Assembly: GCA_022818135.1 (NCBI GenBank)
Contig: JAFMSR010000018.1
Location: forward strand, 39,898,482-39,962,481
Length of the DNA stretch: 64,000 bases
Source: Saxidomus purpurata
Taxonomy: Eukaryota; Mollusca; Bivalvia; Venerida; Veneridae
Reading direction: 5' to 3'
Shown: piece by piece, positions 24,101 to 32,995 of the stretch
Layout of the letters: each line of letters begins with the position of its first letter
How positions within the stretch are numbered: the stretch's first letter is position 1
The notes under the pieces: generated by a model
Seen by the model: only the letters and a program-made list of their open reading frames with translations
The model's database searches: none
Told to the model about the DNA's origin: nothing
Translations under genes and position numbers: made by a program

Positions 24101-27100
24101 TGCTTTCGACAAAAGAAAAAAAACAAATTTATACCACTTAGATGTACATTAAAATTATGATAAAATATTTTGTTAAAGCTGTAGCTTGTATCAATATGCA
24201 TTGTTTCAACATACTTAAGAGCTATACTCTATGTTATGACAAATGATAGTTATGTACACATACATGTACTCATGTACTTCGGATTCATTCATTCACTTTA
24301 ATATTATGAATAGGAAATCTATTTTATTTAACAAGATTGTAGAGTATTGTTGTCAAACCGCTTGCGAAAGCTCGATATAGCTGTCCAAATGGCGGTTCGG
24401 TGTATGTGCGTGCGTCCGTGAGTGCGCCCGTCCGTCCGTCCGTCCGAGTTTAGTTTGTCCTGTTACTTATCCATGGATCAAGACATTCTTTAATAACTTG
24501 GCACAAATGTTAACCACTATGAGACAGAGTGTCATGCGCAAGAACCAGGTCCCTAGGTCTAAGGTCAAGGTCACACTTAGAGGTTAAAGGTCAAATTCAA
24601 TAATATCTTTGTCCGGAGGATTTCTTCTTCATGCATAAAGGGATTTTGATGTAACTTGGCACAAATGTTCACCACTATGAGCTACCCTTGTTTTTAGAAT
24701 TACTTCCCTTTGTTGTTACTATAAATAGCTTATATTGTAACTTTTTTATTACTGGCCATTGAGAAAAATCTAGACCACTTTTTCTGTGGTAAAACATGCA
24801 TGTTACATCCAATATTTAGGTTTTTGTTTACCTATCTCTACTCGGTATGGAGTTAGCCCTTTTTACAGCTGGCGGCTCAACATGTTGCATGTGGGCATCT
24901 AGTTTTTGAATGTATACAAGTGTACGCCAGTCCTGTGCAGGCTCTAATATATTATTAGGAAACTTAAGTATGATTCATATTTGGAGGAAATATTAAACAT
25001 AAATACATAAAAGATGTACAATATATGTAAGAGCCACATTTATAAATGTAGGAAAAAATGATGTCGCATTAAAGACAGTTTGATTTACAGACCACTAGGG
25101 CCGTCCTGATTTGATACTTCATGCAATGATTGAAGACATTTAGGGGGAGAACTGTAACTTAAGATAACTTAATTATTCAATAAATCTCCCTTTCTGTTAA
25201 AACCTTGTCAGGAATGTAAGTTGGATAGTATTGAACACTAGGGTTGAATGGATACTTAAATCACACCATCAGGGAGTGCTGTGACCGAGAACCATAACTC
25301 TAGCTAATCCCATAATTGATGTATTTGTTACCCTTCCATGAAATTGCCAGCCGTTTGATTGGTCAATGACACGTAAATAGATATTGATATTAATTTGCAA
25401 GCAGGTAATATACACTTGCCATATCCCGTCATTGTACCCCACACTAAACGTGAGTGTTCGCATTAAGTACATCAATGGAGCAATTATATTCAAACTAGGA
25501 TACAGCTCTGCAGTATAGAATCATCACTGTCCTCTTGTTAAAATGTACCATTTAGATATGTATGCAATGGGAAGTGGTCACCATATTGTATAATGGACAC
25601 CTCCAGTGCCTTCAGCGCTTTGATTCCTCAATGTAATGTATCGGTCCTGTGGGTGTTTTGTCGCTAGTTTTTGCGTTATGTCTATGTTATGAGTGGGTGG
25701 TGTAACCGTTATGTATATAGCATTGTTGAACCGTATATGTCCCGGAACGTATATATCACACGTGTGTGATATATTCGACCGTAAATATAACACGTGTTTA
25801 ATGTGACATATTCGTTTGGTCATTTTTGACAGTTTACACCGAAACGTATATGTCTCATAGGATGTGAAATTAAAGTGCATGAAAGTACAAATTATACTTT
25901 TGCTTAAGTCATTCCAGGAAGAGGATCGGAACTGATCAACAGGAGCCGGCCATGCAGATATATCAAATTTACTCTGTGTTTAAGTTCCAATAAGTGTTGA
26001 TCGCATGTCGTTTACCTTGGACTTTCTTGGATAATCATGTCATTGCATTTCGGCTCTCCACATTACACGTATATACATGTACATTCCTATATGGATGCCT
26101 CCCAAACATCGTTACATTACGTTTTTATTTGCCCTTTTCTGCATGTGAGATATTCGTTTTCGTGTTCCTATAAAATTCGAAGTCAAACGTATACATATTA
26201 TGTGCCATATACGTTTCACGCGAAGACTATTTTCGACCGAATATATCACACGTGTGACATATGCGGTCGAATTTTTTCTCTCGTGTGATATATACGTTCC
26301 GGGACATATACGGTTCAACATAGCATGTTCTTTGTTGATCAAGATAGTCAGTATGGGTCATGTAGTTTTGACGGTGGTATGCGAGGGTCATGACGGCGGT
26401 TATGTAAGCATTGTGACCGTGTCGAGTATATGAGTTTGTGTTATGTCAATACGTTGTTACGAATTATCTTGTTTTGCATTTTGCGAATTATGTGTTGGTA
26501 GATTACAGCACTATGTTGATGGTTTATGTTGTGCATATGTTACCGTTTTATTACTTGACTGTCGGAGTGGTGTAAAATGATCTTTGCATCGATGTTATTT
26601 TGTGGTACATGTAATGAAAGTGTTTTGCCAATTTGTTTTACAGATTTCCTCTATATTCAATGTGAATGAAACTGTATAAGCAGATCGTCATTTCTGGGTT
26701 ATAACTATGGCAATGTTTATTATTCTAGGAGTATAAATCACTGATTAATGTTTTATTTAAAATTATGATGGTCACTTTGAACGGTCATATCACTTTAAAT
26801 TCCACGTGTTTTTGCCATTCTCGAAGAGTTCCTGATTTGCGATAATAGGTCATGTATTATTGTTACCGTAGCCAAATTTCATAATATCGACCATCATCCG
26901 TTCAAATAATACCAACATGAGCTCATAATTTATGTGACTGGTATAGATATTTGTCAGAATTCAAGATCATTCTCTTTCCCGACAAGACCTGTCTTTATTA
27001 TTACATGTTCATGTATAGACATGTATTTAGAAAACTTTCGTATTCATGTCGATACCGCTTTGAAAGTTGATGCATCACAGAGTTATTGCGACCTTAATCA

Positions 27101-28909
27101 ATAAAAATGTTTGAGTCAGAAAAAAGCGCCCTATTTACGACTAATGAGATCGCTAATAGAATATGACTATGAACAAAACATTCATTTCAGAATTGATATC
27201 AAAATCTGTCTGCACGAGTGACAGTTTCATTAAAGATTAAAGATGCCTTCTCTTGTACAATGGCCCTTGTTCAGTGTCTGTATTGTGAAACTTGATAATC
27301 AGATCTATTTATAGTCATAGTGTTTAATGTACACCATATTTTTATTGTTTGTGATCTTCACAATGTAAAAATATGAGATTTAGACAAATTACCAAGCAGA
27401 AGTGTTAACTTTTGATTTATTTTAAGTTATTTGTTACACTTCGATGAGAAACGGTACAATCCGAAGCTGTGTAGATAGAAAATGATAAACTGAGACGTGA
27501 ATTTAAATGTTTTCGACTGCATTTTTGCAAATTCATAATTCTGTAGGTGGTAAGTAGTGCAGCGGACCGTGTAAAAAGATTTAAATTATTCATTAAATAC
27601 ATATTGCTAAAAAGATAAGAAAAAAACCCTGACAGAATCCTGTTACTTCCTTATTCTGTCGGCTGCCTTTCATAAACCCGTGGCCATGAGACGATTTACT
27701 ATTGCGCATGAAATTTACCATTGTGAAGGAAAATCTTTCTTTTTGTATAGAATACAATACTCTTATACTTAAGGTTTAAATTTTCCTTATTTCGGTGCGT
27801 TTTGAACAATTCAATACTGCAATAAATCAAAATGTTTATACAGACTTTAGAAACCTGTATCAAATTATGCTATAATCATATAACTGTAATTTGAAACACG
27901 TTAACTCCCTTAACAAATACCATAGGGTCCGATTATTATTTTTATCGAAAAAACTGTCAGTTATATTGATCATTCAAATAAAAGGTAAATCTATTATTGA
28001 ACTTATATTAATATCAGAGTTTTCGTATCATAAGGCACTAGGCACGAGGAATATAATGATGTATCTGATCTTGAAAGGAGGTGCAGTGTGCCTTAAATAG
28101 TCGTGATTGAGATACCACTCATATATGTTTATAACTATTTATGCAGCTCTCATATTTCGCATTATGAATATGGGTAAGTACGAACTTGTAAGGAAAATAA
28201 ATAACAAGTTGGTATACATGGGCATTTATTGAATAAATACCAGGACTAAACGTATTTCTTATAAAATGCCAGTATAGAATTAACTGTACTATTTTCCTTA
28301 TCTAGGTGTAAAAAGTCCGCCCTTGGCATGCTTTTATTCTCTTGCACTCTCTCTCTCAATAGTTTAACCAACGTACGTGTAACGCAGTATATTCATGTTA
28401 GCAAAACAAACTTTAAAATGTACGGATGTACGAGTCATGATCACGCATCTGATTGAGCTGTGACTCAGGCGTCACGCGAAATACATGGAGCTAGCTTCAA
28501 AATTGAGACAAAAAGAATAAATTAAACAAATCGTCTACTAAAATTAAAATAATGTCTTCTGCGGACGCGAGGAGTTTGTATCTAATAGTGATAGCAATCA
28601 CTCAAATTCACTAGATAGCCCTGGTTTGGAAATCAAATATAAACAAATCCATTAATTATCCTGGGACAGGGGGTGAAAATGATCGCTAAAATATACGTAC
28701 TCCGTCAGTTTCAAGGTAATTCATGTACATGTATGCTGTATGAACATACAACTTACCAAGGTTTAACGTATTCCCATACTAAATAAAAATGTATAATTAA
28801 CATCATTAAAACGACAGAAAATATAAATAATGGATATATTTTACTTACTAGCACTGACAAGGAAAACCGTAAGAATCAGCCTCCGTTGCCTAGATAATAG
28901 ATAATCCAT
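3016..28909 (-). CDS. Nicotinic acetylcholine receptor alpha-type subunit, 3' end outside window (downstream paralogue)
   Basis: Seven exons in transcript order: 28909-28849, 9638-9481, 8591-8547, 6422-6313, 5882-5668, 3935-3609, 3121-3016. They join in frame to 1022 nt (340 residues plus two bases). Visible: signal peptide (1-20); loop A WLPDITLYD (116-124); Cys-loop C160 to C174; loop B W181; vicinal C224/C225 in YYNCCPEPYPD; TM1 about 242-266; GEK at 271-273; TM2 about 275-294; TM3 about 307-330. The last two exons seen in the sister gene (WARLIF-like segment and TM4) were not found in 1-3015 on this strand, so they probably lie further left; a 3' truncated pseudogene is the alternative. 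No stop or frameshift was found in the seven exons. Intron 1 is 19,210 bp against 538 bp in the sister gene, and other introns also carry transposon insertions. Confidence 0.9.
3609..3935 (-). CDS. nAChR downstream copy, exon 6 (loop C, TM1, TM2)
   Basis: 327 nt. Encodes YYNCCPEPYPDVTF, RRPAFYLLTMIFPCILTS (TM1), TESGEKVSLEITVLLSL (TM2) and ends FPII plus a split Gly. Its acceptor AG is at 3937-3936, only about 27 bp from a 1.46-kb fold-back insertion. Confidence 0.96.
3964..5421. mobile_element. Long fold-back element in an nAChR intron
   Basis: Two arms of about 680 bp (3964 to about 4645 and about 4745 to 5421) are inverted copies with only scattered mismatches, around a loop of about 100 bp. 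Both ends read TTAA followed by GGTAACTTGTCC, so TTAA could be the target duplication used by piggyBac- or Kolobok-type elements. No transposase frame is present; frames at 4649-4912 and 5068-5292 are fragments of the arms. It fills most of the 1.73-kb intron between exons 5882-5668 and 3935-3609. Confidence 0.8.
5668..5882 (-). CDS. nAChR downstream copy, exon 5 (Cys-loop)
   Basis: 215 nt. Begins AAEEVMFPG and encodes the Cys-loop CRVNVKYFPFDTQEC and FGSWSHHGFELDIVN. The start is fixed by joining phase 2 of exon 4 (AG|C gives Ser). Donor gtaaat. Confidence 0.95.
6313..6422 (-). CDS. nAChR downstream copy, exon 4 (loops D and A)
   Basis: 110 nt. Encodes RWNDCRLEWNTSVYNN through WLPDITLYD with donor gtaagt. 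A small TA-flanked MITE begins about 60 bp upstream of its acceptor (6482-6710). Confidence 0.95.
6482..6710. mobile_element. 229-bp mariner-type MITE
   Basis: Ends CACTCAGTTCCAAAAGAAAG and its inverse (ctttcttttggaagtgagtg), with TA on both sides at 6480-6481 and 6711-6712. Non-coding. Lies in the intron upstream of exon 6422-6313. Confidence 0.8.
7205..8000 (+). repeat. Degenerate dispersed repeat
   Basis: Sequence with the style of an old interspersed repeat, repeating phrases such as 'accaagtt' and 'ggcattgtct' and ending near ATATAAGGCCATCATGAACC. Related phrases recur at 56690-56960. No coding content; frames at 7216-7515 and 7858-8082 are chance. Confidence 0.45.
8547..8591 (-). CDS. 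nAChR downstream copy, exon 3 (45-nt microexon)
   Basis: Encodes NEREQILTTNIWLRL between tttacag and gtaagt. Conserved position and size for this gene family. Confidence 0.95.
9481..9638 (-). CDS. nAChR downstream copy, exon 2 (N-terminal ligand-binding domain)
   Basis: 158 nt, tttcag to gtaagg. Encodes LAKTLHDDLMTDYDPNLIP and ends ALRQIMDL. SNVT is a possible N-glycosylation site. Clearly homologous to 39567-39410. Confidence 0.93.
9763..9960 (-). mobile_element. tRNA-derived SINE
   Basis: On the minus strand the head reads GGGCGAGTGGCTAGAG (A box), then GGTTCGAGCCC (B box). A tail follows with the segment TTACGGAGGATAGG. It lies in the large first intron of the downstream nAChR gene, about 125 bp upstream of exon 2. 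Confidence 0.7.
9961..11539. other. Intron sequence without genes
   Basis: AT-rich. Holds a perfect 15-bp inverted repeat AGGTAGTTGGTAGTT at 10433-10447 and 10458-10472, and a loose group of GATATC motifs at 10490-10650 resembling the cluster at 18450. Nothing else recognised. Confidence 0.5.
11540..12125. mobile_element. Diverged partial copy of the fold-back element at 3964
   Basis: Shares the inner arm phrases of the 3964-5421 element: 'gaattattatgaagaacg', 'cagtggaaataaaggaac', 'tactacaatattatgacatc' and 'catgcaccccacc'. The two halves face each other but have diverged more, and the outer arm ends with TTAA are missing. Confidence 0.65.
12380..12450. mobile_element. Partial pogo/Tigger-type MITE, copy 3
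   Basis: Right-hand part only: TATATCCGG motifs, then GCGAAGTTTACTG and TA. Matches the right ends of the elements at 2353 and 2816. Confidence 0.6.
12453..14203. other. Intron sequence without genes
   Basis: AT-rich. One imperfect stem-loop at about 13564-13650, whose arms share CGATCGGAGG and CTCGGCAGATT in inverted form. No coding family recognised. Confidence 0.45.
14204..14476 (+). repeat. Dispersed repeat, two units of about 175 bp
   Basis: The phrase 'atttcaaccaaactttcaca' occurs at about 14280 and 14450, with 'cttctgtg.gcaactcct' before each. A GGCGGGCGGGCGGG run sits at the left. Related text reappears at 21840-21960, to the right of the 7.1-kb element, so that element may have inserted into this repeat. 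Confidence 0.5.
14482..14947 (+). repeat. Left inverted end with promoter-like and exon-like features
   Basis: Contains TCACGTGAC (14494-14502, an E-box/USF type palindrome), then CAATGGCGG (YY1-like) whose ATG at 14528 opens MADDKH followed by a strong splice donor CACCG|GTAAGTG at 14548. Reading is inward. No downstream exon was identified. Confidence 0.6.
14960..15240 (+). repeat. Dispersed repeat inside the 7.1-kb element (copy 1)
   Basis: Shares 'tgaccttgaccttt'-type phrases, 'cttgcacgcgacac' and 'tgccaagttattctacaatc' with 20640-20780 in the same orientation. The phrases are old interspersed-repeat text. Confidence 0.5.
15241..17129. other. Element interior without recognised genes
   Basis: Contains a duplicated AAGATGGCCGCC at about 15362-15388. 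A 204-nt frame at 15796-15999 (residues such as CQSIDCLGHRKYPEW) has ordinary-looking composition but no family could be named and no start context supports it. The rest is AT-rich. Confidence 0.35.
17130..17720 (+). repeat. Dispersed repeat shared with 57190-57800
   Basis: Common phrases in the same order and orientation include 'cgaaagta', 'tcatgcatatcc', 'cgtcttcaatgt', 'caataagatatcct', 'acgcaaatttgaatttta', 'aaattcatagtctgca' and 'gtgaaatacacagtgaaca'. About 600 bp in each copy. Non-coding. Confidence 0.65.
17893..18115 (+). mobile_element. tRNA-derived SINE
   Basis: Head GCCGTGGCGCAATGGTAGCG (A box) and GGGTTCGATCCC (B box) spaced as in a tRNA. The body contains 'aggcaagacac' and 'gaatgagtctcgagagcg', and it ends in a short AATAAATAAATTA tail. 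Frames on both strands here are not genes. Confidence 0.85.
18450..18660. repeat. Cluster of palindromic AGATATCT motifs
   Basis: GATATC occurs eight times in about 210 bp, usually as AGAGATATCTCT or AAGATATCTT. Spacing is irregular, so it is not a plain tandem repeat. Confidence 0.7.
18668..19086 (+). repeat. Two direct copies of a 150-bp unit
   Basis: 18668-18832 and 18940-19086 share 'aaggtccgtcca', 'gatgagac', 'cggcatgtctccc', 'tcatgcct' and 'agagatttacctga'. Offset is about 265 bp. The frame at 18691-18894 lies across the first copy and is not supported as a gene. Confidence 0.65.
19090..20559. other. Element interior without recognised genes
   Basis: AT-rich DNA with old repeat phrases such as 'ggctggtgacctac' twice (near 19180 and 19545). 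No coding family recognised. Confidence 0.4.
20560..20845 (-). repeat. Dispersed repeat (copy 2) ending in GACGGACAGACAGACGG
   Basis: Second copy of the 14960-15240 repeat text, with a short (ACGG/ACAG) run and 'atgccacccttcgggagcat' at its edge. Confidence 0.5.
21110..21574 (-). repeat. Right inverted end, mirror of the left
   Basis: On the minus strand it carries the same TCACGTGAC, the ATG at 21528 and the GTAAGTG donor at 21508-21507, so both ends could start transcripts running inward. The exon-like 20 nt is identical in the two ends. Confidence 0.6.
21665..21714 (+). repeat. 25-bp direct duplication
   Basis: TATAAAAGGGAGAATACTCT followed by GTTAT occurs twice in immediate succession. 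Confidence 0.75.
22024..22112 (+). mobile_element. tRNA-like SINE head
   Basis: CCGTGGTGTAGTGGGTAAGC (A-box region) and GTTCAAATCCCGG (B box) at tRNA-like spacing, then a T-rich tail. Confidence 0.65.
22319..22966 (+). pseudogene. Decayed THAP-domain / DDE transposase
   Basis: Three islands in different frames. 22319-22447 reads CSILGCSNRKDRETDLEYYR then LPQ, the start of a THAP zinc finger (C-x4-C followed by YYRLP). After an intron-like gap and a tttcag acceptor (22759), 22762 onward reads KKAYLYDRLNPDWVPS. Then, shifted, 22835-22966 reads RWPEDETFQK ... GYKCTMINDCFKMFIEKPSG, resembling the first catalytic-Asp region of the DDE_Tnp_4 domain found in THAP proteins (IIDCxEIFIERPS). Start codon, second half of the finger and the rest of the catalytic core are missing. 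A transposon relic, not a working gene. Confidence 0.65.
23270..24100 (+). pseudogene. Decayed LINE (non-LTR retrotransposon), C-terminal RT region
   Basis: 23270 onward reads AYALGFVEEKSLFIHTIDTK then LLYGSK; after a frameshift IWGLDKFDELERIQ, GRFPMYIESRKRCVKYWLKY, and later KLEIETGRHRV, CNKNSIEDEYHICYV. These are the thumb and C-terminal segments of LINE reverse transcriptases common in invertebrates, with a Cys/His tail. Several frameshifts and stops. An A-rich stretch follows at 24110-24125. Confidence 0.75.
24366..24900 (+). repeat. Dispersed repeat with CCGT runs
   Basis: (CCGT)n at 24427-24445, then 'cttggcacaaatgtt.accactatga' twice (about 24500 and 24657), an internal partial duplication, then 'attacttccctttgttgtta'. 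Non-coding interspersed repeat text. Confidence 0.55.
25724..26320. mobile_element. 597-bp MITE with TAGCAT target duplication
   Basis: Ends TGTTGAACCGTATATGTCCC and exact inverse; the paired region runs on through CGGAACGTATATATCACACG. Flanks are TAGCAT on both sides (25718-25723 and 26321-26326). The interior is rich in ACACGTGT and CGACCG palindromic pieces. Frames on both strands (25578-25880, 26037-26433) fall over the ends and are shadows. It lies in intron 1 of the downstream nAChR gene. Confidence 0.85.
26327..28848. other. Intron 1 remainder, no gene seen
   Basis: AT-rich with no recognised family on either strand, running up to the donor of the signal-peptide exon. Confidence 0.5.
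28849..28909 (-). CDS. nAChR downstream copy, exon 1 (signal peptide)
   Basis: ATG at 28909 opens MDYLLSRQRRLILTVFLVSA and then a single A before a perfect gtaagt donor. The A plus AC of exon 2 makes Asn in frame. Basic residues followed by LILTVFLVSA are typical of a signal peptide. It is linked to exon 2 across 19 kb by phase and by analogy with the sister gene, so this assignment is less certain than the other exons. Confidence 0.75.
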
Positions 28910-29889
28910 CTTTGTTATGCAAAATATTACTCCTCGAAGAAAACTCCACTTCATTTGATTTACTGGAAAGTTTTATCGAACTGTTTAACTCTCAGCAGAT
29001 TACTATGCCCTGTACAGTATGTTAATTGATATTCCCTATTCGTTGTTATCTCAACGACGCACGCATCCTGTTTAAGTTAAATATTCAAGAATTTAATGTA
29101 TCTATTTTATTTTTTGTTCGTACACGAACGATGCAGTACTTTGTTGAATTTAAAAAAAAACGTCATAAAAGTTTATGGAGCATATAAATTGTAAAATTCG
29201 CTTCAATACCCATCTTATAACATTCTAATCACATTCTTATATCAAAGTGCAAATTTTATTGACATCCATTTTGTATTATTTTATTGTTAAAGTATTCACG
29301 TTTTTAAAAGAAAAGACGTGTGATCCTCATATCCAATTATTTTCCATTTTCAAATAACTGTAGAAGAAATCTATCTCTATTATGTACGTATATATTGGCC
29401 GCGTTTAACGTTACTTTTAAACAACGATGATACATAAGATAGTTTCAATAATACCATTAAATCCCCAATGTAAATTAAATTGACCAATTCTTGTTTAATG
29501 GTCCGTTTGTCTAAATAATGGGCTAATAGTTTCAAACCCAAAGTCACCAAGGTCCCTCGTAACAAATACAACTAAAGATGTGTACGTGTTGTGGTTAGTT
29601 ATGAAATACTTCGTAATCAGTTAAATCAAAATAAATGCTAACAATTTCACGTTATCCAGTAGATTATTTGACTTATTAAATTCTTTGAAGTGGTTAATTG
29701 ACGACACTTCCGGTATGAATACTGGCAGATTTGCTTAATACTATTTACAAACGAACTAAAAAGTATGTACAATAACTAGTAATATTACAGTCGCAAGTAA
29801 ATACCTAATGAAAACTGGTAAGTAGTGCGAGATGTGTCTGGTCTCACCACATACTATATCGTTTAACATATCTTACATAATTATGAGAT
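28910..29889. promoter_or_regulatory. 5' flank of the downstream nAChR gene, no clear elements
   Basis: The stretch upstream (minus strand) of the ATG at 28909 should hold its 5' UTR and promoter. No convincing TATA box, initiator or CpG island was picked out, so this is placement only. Confidence 0.3.
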
Positions 29890-30060
29890 GGTCATGGTTT
29901 TTTCACATAACCGGTGTGTAGCACCGATACATAGAAAACCTCAGTTTAGATAGCATGACAATGTTACATGTAAATAAATGGAGCCGGGATGCAACCAATG
30001 CTCTCTTCTTTACCAACCCTGCGTGTGACCACTAGATCACATTGTGTCAGTATATTGAGT
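29890..30060 (-). mobile_element. Degenerate tRNA-derived SINE
   Basis: Minus strand reads TGATCTAGTGGTCA (A box) and GGTTGCATCCC (B box), then a tail TATGTATCGGTGC...CCGGTTATGTG. The tail matches that of the SINE at 38000-38185, so they are one family. Confidence 0.6.
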
Positions 30061-30987
30061 CTGAGACTTGAGGTTAAACGCTGAGATCTATGTTAATTGC
30101 CGTCTCGTACATTTCGTATATACATGTATGACTGTAATGAAAAGTCGAAATGTCATGAATGGCAAGTATATAATACCATATCTATCATGCAAGTGAAGTA
30201 CTAAACAATGATAATTATGTACAATAGAAAATGAATGTATAACGTATCTATACTACGCATCACAAATCACTGTAATTATATCACGTGACTGCTATAAAAG
30301 CTTTCATACTTTTAAATGAACTTTTAAACTTGAAACTCGTCTCATTAGTTGGAAAAGGCCCGAGGACAGCTAGTTAAGAGACAAATTACCTGATTGAGAC
30401 AAACAGACTGTAGTCTTATGCGTTCAGTTTATTTCAGTTATCATGTTAATGTGTTATCGGTTACCTCTATCTAGCAATCACCTGTCGTAGACAGTCAATA
30501 CTGATGTATCAAAGATGGCTATTTCATATACCAAATAACACTGTTACTGTATTTAAGCACCCACTTACTTTTAGAGGCCACTTATAATTCATGCGAAGAC
30601 AGGTTTGCCCATTGTATAGGAGTTTTTCAGTTAAGAGCATTTATTGAAAAAAAAATGTTGAAAAGATATTTATCACGATACAGAGAAAACTATTGGGGGA
30701 AAAAAAAAAAAAGAGAAATTAAGTTACATCATTGAAAAAAGAGGGTTCTAATGAAAGAATATAAAAAAAATTATGAAAGACATAGTTAATACATGGAGAT
30801 GTACATGTATTTTAAATCTTTATTTGAAAGCACTATTTTAGCCGTATGATTTACTCTAATTTAAAGCATTTTTTGCAAAGTTAGATATGACAAAATAAGA
30901 CAAAATTTAATATCCTCAAAGATTTGATTTTAAGACTAACCTACTGGGCACAAAAGAGAAAAAGAGAAATTGAAGACAGAACTCAAA

Positions 30988-30990
<3 letters not shown>

Positions 30991-31026
<36 letters not shown>
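30991..31026 (+). repeat. 36-base G homopolymer
   Basis: Uninterrupted G run. Part of a suspicious homopolymer-rich stretch; possibly a sequencing or assembly artefact. Confidence 0.9.
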
Positions 31027-31028
<2 letters not shown>

Positions 31029-31332
31029 CAAATAAATAAAAAAGTTACTAATTCTGCAACTAATATGGAACTTATGGCCTTCAACAAATAAAAGAAGAAT
31101 AAAAGAAACATACCGTCTAAGCATTATGAAAAAAAAAAAATTTTTTTTTTTTATATAATTTTAATTTAATAAAAAATTTTTTCAAATAATATATTTGTTT
31201 GCCAAAGTTAGATGCAAAAGTGAGACAAAAATGTAAATGTGATTTAACTTCGATACGACAGACACTCAAAATTTAGCAAACTGTAGGTAAGTGTCTAGTA
31301 GTCTGTTGTGTTTGAGTTCAGGAATTCCTCTA

Positions 31333-31380
<48 letters not shown>
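31333..31380 (+). repeat. 48-base G homopolymer
   Basis: Uninterrupted G run about 300 bp from the first one. Confidence 0.9.
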
Positions 31381-31381
<1 letters not shown>

Positions 31382-31441
31382 TATCAAACAATATGATTAC
31401 GTACTGGCAGTTTCACTAAAATACGAGAAAGAATCTTTATA

Positions 31442-31817
<376 letters not shown>

Positions 31818-31859
31818 TTTTATTTTTATTTTTATTTTTTGTTTTTTTTTTTTATATTT

Positions 31860-32021
31860 AATCAAAATACACTTTGTCTTTAACGGATGTAAAGACATAT
31901 TATTGTTTGCGCACCAGTCAATGATATTATTTAGATTTACTTGCAGTTTCTCTTCAATTTCTTTAAGATGGAATCCGGATTCATATAAAGTGGAGTCATC
32001 AGCATACAAATCTATGTTTGA
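31860..32021 (-). pseudogene. LINE reverse-transcriptase fragment (YADD catalytic motif)
   Basis: Minus strand reads DLYADDSTLYESG, then NLNNIIDWCANNNMSLHPLK and TKCILI, the catalytic YADD box and following helix of non-LTR reverse transcriptases. It breaks off into A-rich sequence on the 3' side and has no recognisable 5' continuation past about 32021. Confidence 0.8.
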
Positions 32022-32689
32022 ATCTTGACATAAATCTTATCATATTTTCGATAAAGCACTCCAAGTCATAGATTATTTCTTAATTAAAAGTTCCTACGAG
32101 AGGAAAATAATGGGAAACATATAATACAGTAATCGACATGAAGATTCCCATAGTTCTGAAGTTCATATACTGGCATTCAGTCTATATGTGATTATCTGCC
32201 CGCTTACTTCTTACAAGTTCTCTCCCTTTGCCACCAAAAATGATCCGGCCCTGTTAGCAAAAAGGCTGAAAGTACTTTGCTTGGAGTTTTAATGAAATAC
32301 ACATGTATTATCATCTAGCCTGGTGGCCAGGCTAGGTGTTAAACAGAAGTTAGGGAAACAAGATGACTGAAAACCCGCTTAAAAACCTCTGAAAGAAGAG
32401 GGATGAGGTAAATGGTGTAGTGGGGTTTCAGTGTAGTATAAAATCAATTTGTATTATACAACGGAAATATGCTTTTGTGTAAGTATATAAAGTTGTCAAT
32501 TGAGCTAACTTTAAACATGCCATGTAAATAACAGAAATTTACACGGCACCTTTTGCGTTGCATATCAGGGTTAAGAATATAAATGTTATGGAAGGGAGAT
32601 ATTATATACCTGACTGTGTCTGCTTCGATTTTGTGTCATGTGTTACAAATGTTTTGAGAAACATATGCGTGAAGTTGGCTCTGAGATCG

Positions 32690-32995
32690 AAGATCGACAT
32701 TCAATGTACAGCTGTGAGATCGAAATTCAGCTGTGCATTTGTTTTTCATTAACAGTTTTTAATGCACAGCTGTGAGATCGAAATTCAGCTGTGCATTTGC
32801 GAATGTACAGCTCTGGGATCGATATTCAGCTGTGCATTAGTTTTTCATTAACAGTTTTTAATGCACAGCTGTGAGATCGAAATTCAGCTGTGCATTCGTT
32901 TTTCTTTGATAGTTTTGAATGCATAGCTGTGAGATCGAAATACAGCTCTGCATTCACGAATGTACAGCTGTGAGAGCGATATTCAGGCAGCTACA
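32690..32995. repeat. Array of short hairpins around CAGCTGTG
   Basis: Six units at about 50-bp steps carry CACAGCTGTGAGATCGAAAT then CAGCTGTGCATT; the arms ATGCACAGCTG and CAGCTGTGCAT pair across a 13-base loop. A longer unit including 'ttttcattaacagtttttaa' is also duplicated. The frame at 32558-32752 is chance. Confidence 0.75.
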
